Positions 47,284 through 56,650 of a DNA stretch of 64,000 bases are shown here, in pieces. Below the pieces are notes generated by a model, which had not been told where the DNA came from, did not search any database, and worked only from the letters and a program-made list of their open reading frames with translations. This stretch comes from Bacteroidia bacterium 43-41 (GTDB lineage: Bacteria > Bacteroidota > Bacteroidia > Bacteroidales > Dysgonomonadaceae). The stretch covers positions 35,670-99,669 of the forward strand of contig MKTD01000066.1 in the NCBI GenBank assembly GCA_001898165.1, in the 5' to 3' direction. The position numbers and the translations under genes are program-made. Numbering within the stretch: the first letter of the stretch is position 1; each line of letters starts with the position of its first letter.

Positions 47284-48237
47284 ATGAACCATTTCACTTG
47301 CGTTCAAGATATTGGCGACTTACAGTCTGCCTTGCAAAAGGCGAAGTACATCAAGGAAAATCCGTTTGCCGATCAACATCTCGGTAAAAACAAAACCCTG
47401 ATGCTCATCTTTTTTAATTCGAGTTTACGCACACGGTTAAGCACACAAAAAGCCGGGATGAATCTCGGCATGAACGTTATCGTGCTCGATATCAATCAAG
47501 GGGCGTGGAAACTCGAAACAGGGCGTGGAGTAGTAATGGATGGTGATAAGCCGGAACATATTCTCGAAGCCATTCCCGTGATGGGTTCCTATTGCGATGT
47601 TATTGGTGTGCGTTCGTTTGCACAGTTCGAAAACAAAGCCGACGACTACAACGAGGTCATTCTCAATCAATTTATTCAATACTCGGGGAAACCGGTTTTC
47701 AGTATGGAAGCCGCCACACGGCATCCACTTCAAAGTTTTGCCGATCTGATTACGATTGAAGAGTATAAAAAAACTGCCCGGCCGAAAGTGGTCCTTACCT
47801 GGGCGCCGCATCCGAAGGCATTGCCGCAGGCCGTTCCCAATTCGTTTGCCGAATGGATGAACGCAACGGATTACGAGTTCGTTATCACGCACCCGGAAGG
47901 ATATGAACTGGACAAAAAGTTTGTGGGTAAGGCCATCGTGGAATACGATAAGGAAAAGGCCTACAGGAATGCCGATTTTATTTATGCAAAAAACTGGTCG
48001 GCCTATCGGGATCCGAATTACGGAAAGGTTTTGAACATGGACAAATCGTGGACGGTAGATACCCGGAAAATGGCGCTTACCGACAATGCCTTTTTCATGC
48101 ACTGCCTCCCCGTACGCCGGAATATGATTGTTACCGACGAGGTTATCGAAAGCCCGCAATCGATAGTTATTCCCGAGGCTGCCAACCGCGTTGTTTCGGC
48201 ACAAACGGTATTGAAAGAAATTTTATTAGAATTATAA
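47284..48237 (+). CDS. N-succinylornithine carbamoyltransferase (argF')
   Basis: 'FFNSSLRTRLSTQKA', 'MDGDKPEHI' with Pro at residue 90, 'FMHCLPVRRNMIVTDEVIESPQS'. Confidence 0.92.
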   Translation: MNHFTCVQDIGDLQSALQKAKYIKENPFADQHLGKNKTLMLIFFNSSLRTRLSTQKAGMNLGMNVIVLDINQGAWKLETGRGVVMDGDKPEHILEAIPVMGSYCDVIGVRSFAQFENKADDYNEVILNQFIQYSGKPVFSMEAATRHPLQSFADLITIEEYKKTARPKVVLTWAPHPKALPQAVPNSFAEWMNATDYEFVITHPEGYELDKKFVGKAIVEYDKEKAYRNADFIYAKNWSAYRDPNYGKVLNMDKSWTVDTRKMALTDNAFFMHCLPVRRNMIVTDEVIESPQSIVIPEAANRVVSAQTVLKEILLEL

Positions 48238-48246
48238 TTTACCGAT

Positions 48247-49038
48247 ATGTCAATCAATTTAAACACACTCTCCATCGTAAAAATTGGCGGGAACATTGTC
48301 GATAACCCCGAAGCATTAAACAGTCTCCTGAGCGATTTCCATCAGCTGAAAGGGAGGAAACTGCTGGTCCACGGCGGCGGCGTAATGGCTTCGAAAATGG
48401 CTGAACGATTGGGGATTGAGACCAAAATGCTGGACGGCCGCCGCATCACGGATGCGGAGACCTTACAACTGGTTACGATGGTTTATGCCGGATGGATCAA
48501 CAAAAGTATTGTTGCTTCGCTGCAAAAAACAGGATGTAACGCTATCGGGCTTTCAGGGGCTGATGCCAACTGCATCCCATCGGAACGCCGCAGCCCGGTG
48601 CCCATTGACTTCGGATTCGCAGGCGATCCGGTTACAAGAAAAATAAACGGGAAGTTCCTCTCAACATTAATTGAAAACGATGTCGTCCCGGTTTTTTGTG
48701 CGATAACCCACGACGAAAACGGTTCGCTGCTCAACACCAATGCCGATACAATAGCTTCATCGCTTGCAGTTGCCTTGTCGGAGTACTACCGCACTACGTT
48801 GTATTATTGTTTCGAGAAAGAAGGTGTTTTGCGGGATGCCGATGACAAAAGCAGCCTGATCCCTTTGATGAACCAGGAGGCATTTGCTAAACTGAAATTG
48901 CAGGGCGTGGTTGCCAACGGGATGATTCCCAAACTCGATAATTCATTTAAAGCCATAAACCAGGGTGTTTCAGAAGTCGTCATCCTGCATGCGAAAAATT
49001 TGTTGAAGAAAACAGGGACAAGGTTAATTATTGGATAA
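48247..49038 (+). CDS. argB: N-acylglutamate kinase
   Basis: 'IVKIGGNIVDN', 'LVHGGGVMAS', 'LNTNADTIASSLAVAL'. Confidence 0.94.
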   Translation: MSINLNTLSIVKIGGNIVDNPEALNSLLSDFHQLKGRKLLVHGGGVMASKMAERLGIETKMLDGRRITDAETLQLVTMVYAGWINKSIVASLQKTGCNAIGLSGADANCIPSERRSPVPIDFGFAGDPVTRKINGKFLSTLIENDVVPVFCAITHDENGSLLNTNADTIASSLAVALSEYYRTTLYYCFEKEGVLRDADDKSSLIPLMNQEAFAKLKLQGVVANGMIPKLDNSFKAINQGVSEVVILHAKNLLKKTGTRLIIG

Positions 49039-49053
49039 ACTACCGATACGCCC

Positions 49054-50133
49054 ATGAATAAAGAATATCTCCATAACTCGATCGACTTGCTGAGAGAATT
49101 GATTTCCCTGAAATCTTTTTCGGGCGAAGAAGAGAAGCGAAGTGACTTCTTGTGCAGGTATCTTTCTGAAAGGGGGGTAGAGACGGAACGGACAGGCAAC
49201 AACATTATTGCCCGCCAACCGCATCACAACAATGTCAGGCAGACGCTGATGCTCAATTCGCACATCGACACCGTAAGGCCTGCCACAACCTATACTTTCG
49301 ATCCGTTCAACCCGCCCTTATCCGACACGCACATTTTCGGCTTAGGGAGTAACGATGCGGGGGCCAGTGTAGTGTGTTTGCTGCAAACGTTCCTGCATTT
49401 TTACAAAACAGAGTTGCCGTTTAACCTCATGTTGGTTTTGTCGTGTGAAGAAGAAAATTCGGGGCCCAACGGAATGATACGCCTCGCAAAAGAACTTCCG
49501 CATGTCCATTTTGCCATTATAGGCGAACCGACCGGAATGCATGCCGCCATTGCCGAACGCGGCTTGCTGGTTATCGATGGGGAGGCCATCGGCGTGAGCG
49601 GCCATGCGGCGAGAAACGAAGGGGTGAATGCTCTTTACATCGCCCTGGAAGATATTTTAACGATGAAATCGGTGAAATTCGACAAGATATCACCGGCCAT
49701 GGGTGAAGTAAAACTCACCGTTACGCAAATTCATGCCGGTACCCAGCACAACGTCGTTCCGGATAAATGCACTTTTGTGGTGGATATCCGCCCGACCGAC
49801 CAATATACCAACCCTGAAATTCTGCAAATTCTCCAGTCGAAGGTAAAAAGCAAGCTCACAGCGAGGAATCTCACAAACAGGAGTTCGGCTACACCGCCGG
49901 ATCACCCCTTGATGAAAACAGTAGAGAAACTGGGAATCGAAACATACGTTTCCCCCACCACATCAGACTGGATGCGTATTCCATACCCGGCAATCAAAAT
50001 GGGACCGGGCGAATCATCACGCTCCCACCAGGCTGATGAATTTGTACGGATTAACGAGTTAGCAGAAGGAATAACCGGATATATCCGGTTTATCAAAGAA
50101 TTGACCACAGTCAATCCTTTGTATCGGCTTTGA
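49054..50133 (+). CDS. M20-family peptidase, N-acylornithine deacylase (ArgE-like)
   Basis: 'LMLNSHIDTVRPA', 'GLGSNDAGASVVCLL', 'LSCEEENSGPNG', 'IKMGPGESSRSHQADEFV'. Confidence 0.92.
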   Translation: MNKEYLHNSIDLLRELISLKSFSGEEEKRSDFLCRYLSERGVETERTGNNIIARQPHHNNVRQTLMLNSHIDTVRPATTYTFDPFNPPLSDTHIFGLGSNDAGASVVCLLQTFLHFYKTELPFNLMLVLSCEEENSGPNGMIRLAKELPHVHFAIIGEPTGMHAAIAERGLLVIDGEAIGVSGHAARNEGVNALYIALEDILTMKSVKFDKISPAMGEVKLTVTQIHAGTQHNVVPDKCTFVVDIRPTDQYTNPEILQILQSKVKSKLTARNLTNRSSATPPDHPLMKTVEKLGIETYVSPTTSDWMRIPYPAIKMGPGESSRSHQADEFVRINELAEGITGYIRFIKELTTVNPLYRL

Positions 50134-50184
50134 ACCTCTTCAGTTCCGGCAGACGGTAGCCTACCGGCTACAGCGCAATGTGGA

Positions 50185-51276
50185 TTATTCCGATAGTTCT
50201 ACTTTTTCAAAAAAAGATTTTCCAACAGTGTAGGGCAATAGCTTCTTGTGCTGTAATCGTCCAATGATTATTGCTGGATGCGTATTAAATTTCTTTGCAA
50301 AATTGATAATATCTTGTTCTGATAAATTATCATTCTCCAAAATTTCACTTTCTTCTTCATCGCTCAGTGTCCATATAACTGCAAATCTGTCAGCTTCTTT
50401 CTCTTTTCTCTCGTCATATTCAGCGTATTTTACATTTTCAAGAAAAATATCTTTTTTCCCATGTTTAATAATATGTCCGGCTTCATGAAAGAAAGTAAAC
50501 CAAAATATATCATTCCTTTTATATCTGCCGCTAAGTTGGATAAAAGGGTTATCGCCCAACCAACGTGTGGATCCATTTATCGGAGCTTTGCTAATGCATG
50601 GCGTGTGTACGACCTTTACACCGGCAGAAAGACAGAGTTGCTGCATTTGATAAAAAAAGTCGGCGGGGTGTTCAGCCATCAGACTTTTTATTTCCGGTAA
50701 AACTTCTTTGAATTTTGTCTCCGAATAGACCGGTGCATCTAACTCTTCAGACTGTATTTCTCCCATTCTTAACCAGGCAGAAATGGCGTAAGGTTCACCA
50801 ATATGTGCCAGGGAAATCCTAAAGTTTGTTCTTAATTGTTGACCAAAATAAAATGCTTCCCAAGCCTCCGGTGTGCTTACTTTGAAAAAAGAAAAGAGTG
50901 CTGCTGTTTTTTCTGCTATTGACTTACATTGTGGGAGCCAACCTTTTTTTATCATATCTGCGAGCGGAAACTTTCTTGTCCATTCTTCCGCTTCCGCTAT
51001 AATGATATTTCTCTTTTGCCTTGCCAGATATTCTTCGTAATTTCGTTGACTGTTTAACCAAAAATGAGCCGGTATTTTTGTAACGCTCTCAAACTGCACA
51101 GCCATATCAGGTGTGATACCACTTTTCCCATTTAGTATCATCGATATGGTTTTCTCCGGTTTGCCGGTACGAACAGCAAATTCTTTCGATCCCATACCTA
51201 TTTCTTCAAGTTTTTCGGCAAGCGTTTCACCGGGATGAAAAACTACTTGTGGATAAAATTGATTTTGCTTTGTCAT
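50185..51276 (-). CDS. HigA-type XRE antitoxin fused to ImmA/IrrE metallopeptidase-like domain
   Basis: N-term 'FHPGETLAEKLEEIGMGSKEFAVRTGKPEKTISMILNGKSGITPDMA'; C-term 'FFHEAGHIIKHGKKDIF' (HExxH). Confidence 0.92.
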   Translation of the reverse strand: MTKQNQFYPQVVFHPGETLAEKLEEIGMGSKEFAVRTGKPEKTISMILNGKSGITPDMAVQFESVTKIPAHFWLNSQRNYEEYLARQKRNIIIAEAEEWTRKFPLADMIKKGWLPQCKSIAEKTAALFSFFKVSTPEAWEAFYFGQQLRTNFRISLAHIGEPYAISAWLRMGEIQSEELDAPVYSETKFKEVLPEIKSLMAEHPADFFYQMQQLCLSAGVKVVHTPCISKAPINGSTRWLGDNPFIQLSGRYKRNDIFWFTFFHEAGHIIKHGKKDIFLENVKYAEYDERKEKEADRFAVIWTLSDEEESEILENDNLSEQDIINFAKKFNTHPAIIIGRLQHKKLLPYTVGKSFFEKVELSE

Positions 51277-51294
51277 TATCTATATGTTGTTTAT

Positions 51295-51627
51295 TTAGTG
51301 ATAGTCTTTTATTTCAATAATTTCAACTCCTTTTATTTCGATCCAAATATACTTACCGTCTTTATCAGTAGGAATAGGTTGTTCATGAGGTTCAAATATT
51401 AATCGATAAGGATGGTCAAGGTCGCAAGCCCATTGTCCTTTTCTGTCCTCGACTAATTCATGATAGCGACCGGGTAGGTGTCTTACATCTTCTAAGGTGT
51501 CAGCATTACGTAAATCATTCAATCTGATGTTAAATTTTTTGGCTCTGATCGCACCCATTTTCCTCTGGCATTTCTTATAGTCATTGGCCAGTTTCTCAAT
51601 ATTTACATCTCCGAAAGTAATATTCAT
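51295..51627 (-). CDS. HigB/RelE-family toxin
   Basis: 'ADTLEDVRHLPGRYHELVEDRKGQWACDLDHPYRLIFEP', typical RelE/HigB core; immediately precedes HigA. Confidence 0.85.
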   Translation of the reverse strand: MNITFGDVNIEKLANDYKKCQRKMGAIRAKKFNIRLNDLRNADTLEDVRHLPGRYHELVEDRKGQWACDLDHPYRLIFEPHEQPIPTDKDGKYIWIEIKGVEIIEIKDYH

Positions 51628-51774
51628 TGCAAAAGTAATTTATTTTTTAATTAACACAAAGTGTAAATTAAAAAATTATATTTATTTAATAGAATGACTT
51701 CTGTTCTAGTAACAATAAAACACAACATAAAAGAACATCCGGTGAAATAAAAATGAAGTAAGAAAAAAACTTTT

Positions 51775-53070
51775 TTAAATCATAATTCTGAGTACATTAG
51801 AAATATGCTCTATGTATTGAGGATTAACCTCATTTTCTTTTGCATAACTACTCCATTTAGAAACCACATCGATAATTTCGTCAACAATATACAAATAGTT
51901 GCGTATCCCTATGTTTCTTCCCACAGTCAGTAAATCTTCTTTCGTAAAATTGTCCCTTTTGTTGTTTACTGACATTTGATGACGGTTTGTCCACTTACCG
52001 GCAGCTGAGTATGAGAAGCATAAGTCGTAAGCCGGTGCAAGTCGCCACTCTCCTGCCTCTGTCATAATAAAGGAGTGATTTTTTGTATGATCGTCATGAT
52101 TACGGGCTATTACGTTAAATACCATTCGCCTATACATTTGTTCCATGTCAGGATAGGGCAGGTGTAAGCGTCGCATCACCCCAAAGGTTTGCTCGTAAGA
52201 ATATGGTTTATCTCTATCAAAATGGGCCAAAGCGCAAAGAGATTGCGTGTATAGTTTCGTTCCGGTATCTGTCCTGTCGAAACGTTTGGTTATGAAATGG
52301 GCATACGACTTGTCTTCCAAAAGACGGCATTCGGTCATCTCAATTCCACAATCTGTCGCCATCCGGTAATAGCTATATTCTATTCTACCTATTCCCAGCG
52401 GATTATCCGTTACTTTTTTATCTTCTACACCATCGAACTTCAACAGCCAATAAGTATATCCCTCGGGTGCCAAAACCTGTCCCGAGCGCACATCACCCGT
52501 TTGCTTATTTAATGCAATAAGCGCTTTGGGTTTTGCACCACCCGCTGAAGTTCCGATTTTGATGATATCGTACAGGATACTGTTTTTGGAACGAATATTG
52601 GCTTTGAATTGTTCTCTTTTATTTAATACCTCCTTAGCTAATTCTGTCAATTGTCCGATATCCAATTGCGACGAAGAAGTCAGTATCGGGTCGTGATTGG
52701 CAGGCTCATATTCCAAGGCGCCCATTCCCCGTTTTCCTATGTAACTTAATCTGTCCAGCGGTGTAAACTCAACTGCCGAACGGCCTTTGGCAGCAAACCA
52801 CTCGTCCATGATTTTAGTTCCGTAATCGTCCGGCAACGAGTCGGCCATAAACCCCGGCAAGCCTTTGAAAGTTTTTCCCCGGTTTTCGGGAAAATAATAG
52901 AGTCGTTCACCCCGCTTTAAATCATCTAACGGCATAATAAGTGGAGCAATATCCCAACCTTTCAATGCAAAAGATTCGTAAAACTCCAGCACGGCACAAT
53001 TTCGTTCATCGTCCCAATAAGCCGCACCTACATCGTTGTTCCAAAGTCTGATTTTTAGTATGATATTCAA
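51775..53070 (-). CDS. HipA-family kinase toxin
   Basis: 'GTSAGGAKPKALIALN', 'HFITKRFDRT', 'FNVIARNHDDHTKNHSFIM', 'WRLAPAYDLCFSYS'. Confidence 0.94.
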   Translation of the reverse strand: MNIILKIRLWNNDVGAAYWDDERNCAVLEFYESFALKGWDIAPLIMPLDDLKRGERLYYFPENRGKTFKGLPGFMADSLPDDYGTKIMDEWFAAKGRSAVEFTPLDRLSYIGKRGMGALEYEPANHDPILTSSSQLDIGQLTELAKEVLNKREQFKANIRSKNSILYDIIKIGTSAGGAKPKALIALNKQTGDVRSGQVLAPEGYTYWLLKFDGVEDKKVTDNPLGIGRIEYSYYRMATDCGIEMTECRLLEDKSYAHFITKRFDRTDTGTKLYTQSLCALAHFDRDKPYSYEQTFGVMRRLHLPYPDMEQMYRRMVFNVIARNHDDHTKNHSFIMTEAGEWRLAPAYDLCFSYSAAGKWTNRHQMSVNNKRDNFTKEDLLTVGRNIGIRNYLYIVDEIIDVVSKWSSYAKENEVNPQYIEHISNVLRIMI

Positions 53071-53357
53071 GGTTTTTTATTTTTACGTTGTTTATTTAAC
53101 AGATTGATGGGACTTTCGGGGATATTCGGGATAAACGCGTCTAAGTTGTTCAACAAACGAAGTTCTCTCAACACAGGTAACAGTGAACTAAGCGATACGG
53201 CTTTGCCTTGCTCTATTTGAGCAATGGTAAAGAGGCTCAATCCGGTGCGTTCGGCTAATACTTTTTGTGTAAGTTTTCTTTTTCTACGATACGAACGTAA
53301 CCTTTGTCCGATTTCCTGTAGAATGGCGTTGTCAGACATATAATACCAGTCCATCAT
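53067..53357 (-). CDS. HipB-like XRE-family antitoxin
   Basis: HTH 'IGQRLRSYRRKRKLTQKVLAERTGLSLFTIAQIEQGKAVSLSSLLPVLREL'; overlaps hipA start by 4 nt. Confidence 0.9.
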   Translation of the reverse strand: MMDWYYMSDNAILQEIGQRLRSYRRKRKLTQKVLAERTGLSLFTIAQIEQGKAVSLSSLLPVLRELRLLNNLDAFIPNIPESPINLLNKQRKNKKP

Positions 53358-53727
53358 TCTTTGTTTTGGACAAAGATAATGAAAAAATACAAAATAGCAG
53401 ATATTTCAGTTATTTTTTCATTAATATGAGTAAAACAACAGAAACTTCAGTTGTTTTCCCTATAATAAAATTAATTTTTTCTCTTATGTCCATAACTTAA
53501 AATTTAGAATGCCACAATACGCGCCCCAAAGTATTGCCAGGGTTCGTTTCAGGATCAGTTCGCTACAAAAACACATCGATAGAAATATTATTCCTCACAA
53601 AAAGAGCAAACGTTGTTGTTGCTAAAAGCAACAATTGTGTTTGTCCTCGTATCTTTTGTTTTTTATAAAAATAGTATCCGCGATTATTACCGGATCCTGA
53701 AACTCAGAAACGCAGCAACCATCAGGT

Positions 53728-54252
53728 TTATTTCTTTTTTTCTATTTGTATCACTTGTGGGCGAATGGTGTCGTTAGATACAGCTTCTATTACGAAAAAC
53801 TCCGGCACTTCGGTAGCTTCGTCCGTTACAGGCATTATGGTGTATGATTTGCCCTGCTCTACCGGAAAAGTCAATTTATAATGAATGTGCGGGCTGTTCG
53901 ATTCGGCTATCGACGCGCCGATTATTCCGAACATGGCTCCTGTCATGGCCGCCTTGTCGTCCCATTGACGGAAATGACGGATTTCAATTGTCCGTTCCCC
54001 GGGCTTTACATCCACATATTTGGGAAATCCTTTCATGTAACTTCCCACGCTTAACGAGTCTATACGCACCAGCAGCGCCATCTCGGACGTCTTTTTCTTT
54101 TTAATCTGAAGTTTGTGCGTCCCCTGATGGATACGAGCAACATCGGTAGCGGTCAGTTTGTCTCCCTGGTAGCCTTTTGTGCTACCGCAACTTGTGGATA
54201 GTGCAAGACACGCGGCAATGACTCCGGTGAATAAAAATGTTCTTGTTTTCAT
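53728..54252 (-). CDS. Lipoprotein (DUF2846-like)
   Basis: 'LALSTSCGSTKGY' lipobox; beta-rich 'VDVKPGERTIEIRHF'. Confidence 0.7.
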   Translation of the reverse strand: MKTRTFLFTGVIAACLALSTSCGSTKGYQGDKLTATDVARIHQGTHKLQIKKKKTSEMALLVRIDSLSVGSYMKGFPKYVDVKPGERTIEIRHFRQWDDKAAMTGAMFGIIGASIAESNSPHIHYKLTFPVEQGKSYTIMPVTDEATEVPEFFVIEAVSNDTIRPQVIQIEKKK

Positions 54253-54476
54253 TGGATAATTTTTTGTTTTTTGATTGAAAAATTGAATTGGATTGGAACA
54301 GCTACCCCGCCGCCGCAGGATAGCTGTTGGTATTTCTGTAATTCCGTTTTACGATATGTCTGATTTTGTTTGCATTATATATTCTCTTTTTTATTGGAAT
54401 TTGTTAGATTGACAACTCCTAGTTTTATTGCATCTGTTATCAATACTATAGGAAAATTCACCTTTCAATGTAAGGA

Positions 54477-54968
54477 TTATTCAAAATCAGGGTAATAACC
54501 ATGGTATTTACCTGTTTTCATACGTTCGATAATTCCAATAGGGGCTTTTACTAAACCAATTTCAGCTTTTCGGTTTTCACCTTCCAGTTTACCTACATAA
54601 CGGAAATCTTCATTAATGCGCCAAACTTCCCATCTTTCCGATACCTTGACCTTATTACCTTCGGTATAGTCTTTACTTCTTCGAAAAATCACATTTACTT
54701 CTCCAAAAACAGGGGCATTCCCAATCTTTTTCCATAAACCCATTTTTATACCCAATTTAATAGATGTGTGCGCATGAAAGTCTATCTCTCCTTGAACCGT
54801 CTCTGTTAATTCAGGAATTTCATCCAAGGAATATTTTTCTTTGAAAACTCTGATAACACGGCTGTTTAACATAGTCATATCATCTGCAACATATTGAAAG
54901 TATTTGTAATAATCGCCACATTTAGTCCCGACAATATCGCCCAATCTTATTATCGTTCGTTTCTGCAT
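54477..54968 (-). CDS. Candidate immunity protein for the upstream RHS-tip toxin
   Basis: 163 aa intact ORF starting 5 nt after the repaired toxin stop codon; no signal peptide. Confidence 0.6.
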   Translation of the reverse strand: MQKRTIIRLGDIVGTKCGDYYKYFQYVADDMTMLNSRVIRVFKEKYSLDEIPELTETVQGEIDFHAHTSIKLGIKMGLWKKIGNAPVFGEVNVIFRRSKDYTEGNKVKVSERWEVWRINEDFRYVGKLEGENRKAEIGLVKAPIGIIERMKTGKYHGYYPDFE

Positions 54969-54973
54969 ATAAA

Positions 54974-55302
54974 TTAAAATTTAATACCAAATTTTGCCCA
55001 ATACTTTGGAGCAATGGAATTGCGCTGATTATATAAAGAGTCACCATTTTTTTCATTCCGTATTGATTAATCAGATTTTGCTCCATGATCCGTGCCCGGG
55101 TCTTTGTCAATCCTGATTTAATTGGTTCATAATCTAGCCCTGCTCTTTCTATTCCGGAACCATGATGTTCGTCAAACCTTACTTGTAGATCACGCTCTGC
55201 CATACCTACGTATTTTATATTTCCGTCCACATCCGTACCTTGATAGACAGAATAGTTCCCCTTGGTATTACTGTCTCCCGTCCAAGGATTAACCCAAACC
55301 AC
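54974..55302 (-). pseudogene. GIY-YIG-like toxin domain of an RHS protein, frameshifted at an A7 homopolymer
   Basis: 'NYSVYQGTDVDGNIKYVGMAERDLQVRFDEHHGSG...KTRARIMEQNLINQYGMKK'; adding one A restores 'NGDSLYNQRNSIAPKYWAKFGIKF*' ending at 54974. Confidence 0.65.
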
Positions 55303-55820
55303 GGAAGGTGCTCGTGTCCCGTATAACCTCTTGCAAGGAACAGCGCAGGCTCGGTTCCCGGTGCATAAGCCACGTGGGTGACACTGCCCAGATAATCACG
55401 ACAAATATAGTAAATTTTCCAATTCCCCGCTTCTTTTATATAAACTGCCGGATCCGAATATACATCGCCGCCCAAACACAACCATTCTACGTTGATTTGT
55501 GCGTCCGGTTCGTATTGTTTGCCGATGTAGTACCTGGTTAAAAGCGCCGCTGCACCTTGCGCCACGCGTATCTTCACCCGGTCTCCGCCCGCATTGTAAG
55601 CAAACGTTGCCGTGGTACCGTTTTCAGTCAGCGTGTTGGGGCGTTGGTAGGACGTATAAGTAACGCTTTGTTCCCTTACGGGCACAGCTGTCCCGGTGGG
55701 TGTAAGCATCGTCACCTGATAAGGTTTGGCCGGGTTGTCGTAATCCAACGTTCCCACACCACCTATGGAAGTGATGTTCCCGTTGGCGGCATATACGATG
55801 GCTTGTCCCGCGGTTTGGAG
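55288..55820 (-). pseudogene. RHS-repeat core fragment (N-terminally truncated)
   Basis: 'QAIVYAANGNITSIGGVGTLDYDNPAKPYQVTMLTPTG', 'YYICRDYLGSVTHV', 'ARGYTGHEHLPWFGL'; upstream RHS sequence missing at the IS110 junction. Confidence 0.8.
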
Positions 55821-56347
55821 AAATGGTTGAACTTCCTACCCAGAAACGTAAGGCATGCAGCCTGCTGTTTATCCAACAAATCTATTTGTTCCATACACTG
55901 CTTGAGCATTTCAATGTCAGTTTGATTGAGTACGCCATCCAGGGAGTCGGTAATAACCTGGAGCCCATGCTTGTTTCTGGTACGCCCATGTACCAGCCGG
56001 ACAAGTTTACCGGGGTCGCGTTCCCCCCGGATAATGGCTCCGATGACCTTTCGCAGGGACACATTATTCCCCTGGTTGGAAACATAGTTGCTTAAACGTA
56101 TGTTGCACCGCTGCAACTGGTTGCCCATCTGTTGTTCAAGGCGGACCCTGCTTTTGGTCAGACGGTGAATGCTGGAGCTCTCCATCGCGACCAGCCCGCA
56201 GCCATTCGCTATCAACGTGTCACGCAAAGCTGTCAGCTCGGGAGTGAGTGTCCCGTAACGTTGCTCTAAAAGTTTTTTACCTTGTTCGTCCAATATACAA
56301 GCAAATACGCTATCTTTGTGAACGTCAAGGCCACAAGTTCTTTCCAT
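55820..56347 (-). mobile_element. IS110-family transposase remnant (internal deletion and C-terminal truncation)
   Basis: 'GLDVHKDSVFACILDEQGK', 'LVAMESSS', 'NIRLSNYVSNQGNNVSLRKVIGAIIRGERDPGKLVRLVHGRTRNKHG'; central part missing. Confidence 0.85.
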
Positions 56348-56636
56348 AATTTGCCGGAATTAAATTGTTAGACAATTAGTTTATTTCATTGGTTTACAAA
56401 AACCAACTTACAAAGGTAAGATTTGTGCTTCGAGCACGGTACGGCAAGCCTGTGAAAGTTGCTGTGGCCTTGATTTTTATTTTCATGCGCTTGGAAATAC
56501 CTTTATTTTCATGTACTTTTGTGTAGCAGCATATTTTTTTGGTTTTGTTTTACAACACAAAGTTGCTGAATTTCAACGACTTTACAAAAAGAATTATGCT
56601 GCTATTTTTATATTAATCAGCAAGTTATTTTACTAC

Positions 56637-56650
56637 TTGCGAAAGTTGAA
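56637..56650. repeat. End remnant of the MITE-like repeat (CTTGCGAAAGTTGAA-type)
   Basis: CTTGCGAAAGTTGA matches the right termini of copies 2/3 but lacks the rest of the element. Confidence 0.4.

Noticed and set aside
47437-48204. 255-aa minus-strand ORF opposite argF'
   Set aside because: Antisense to a well-supported carbamoyltransferase; no independent support.
50156-50171. GTAGCC-TACC-GGCTAC hairpin between argE-like and higA genes
   Set aside because: Short intergenic hairpin between convergent genes without T-tract; likely a weak terminator or chance.
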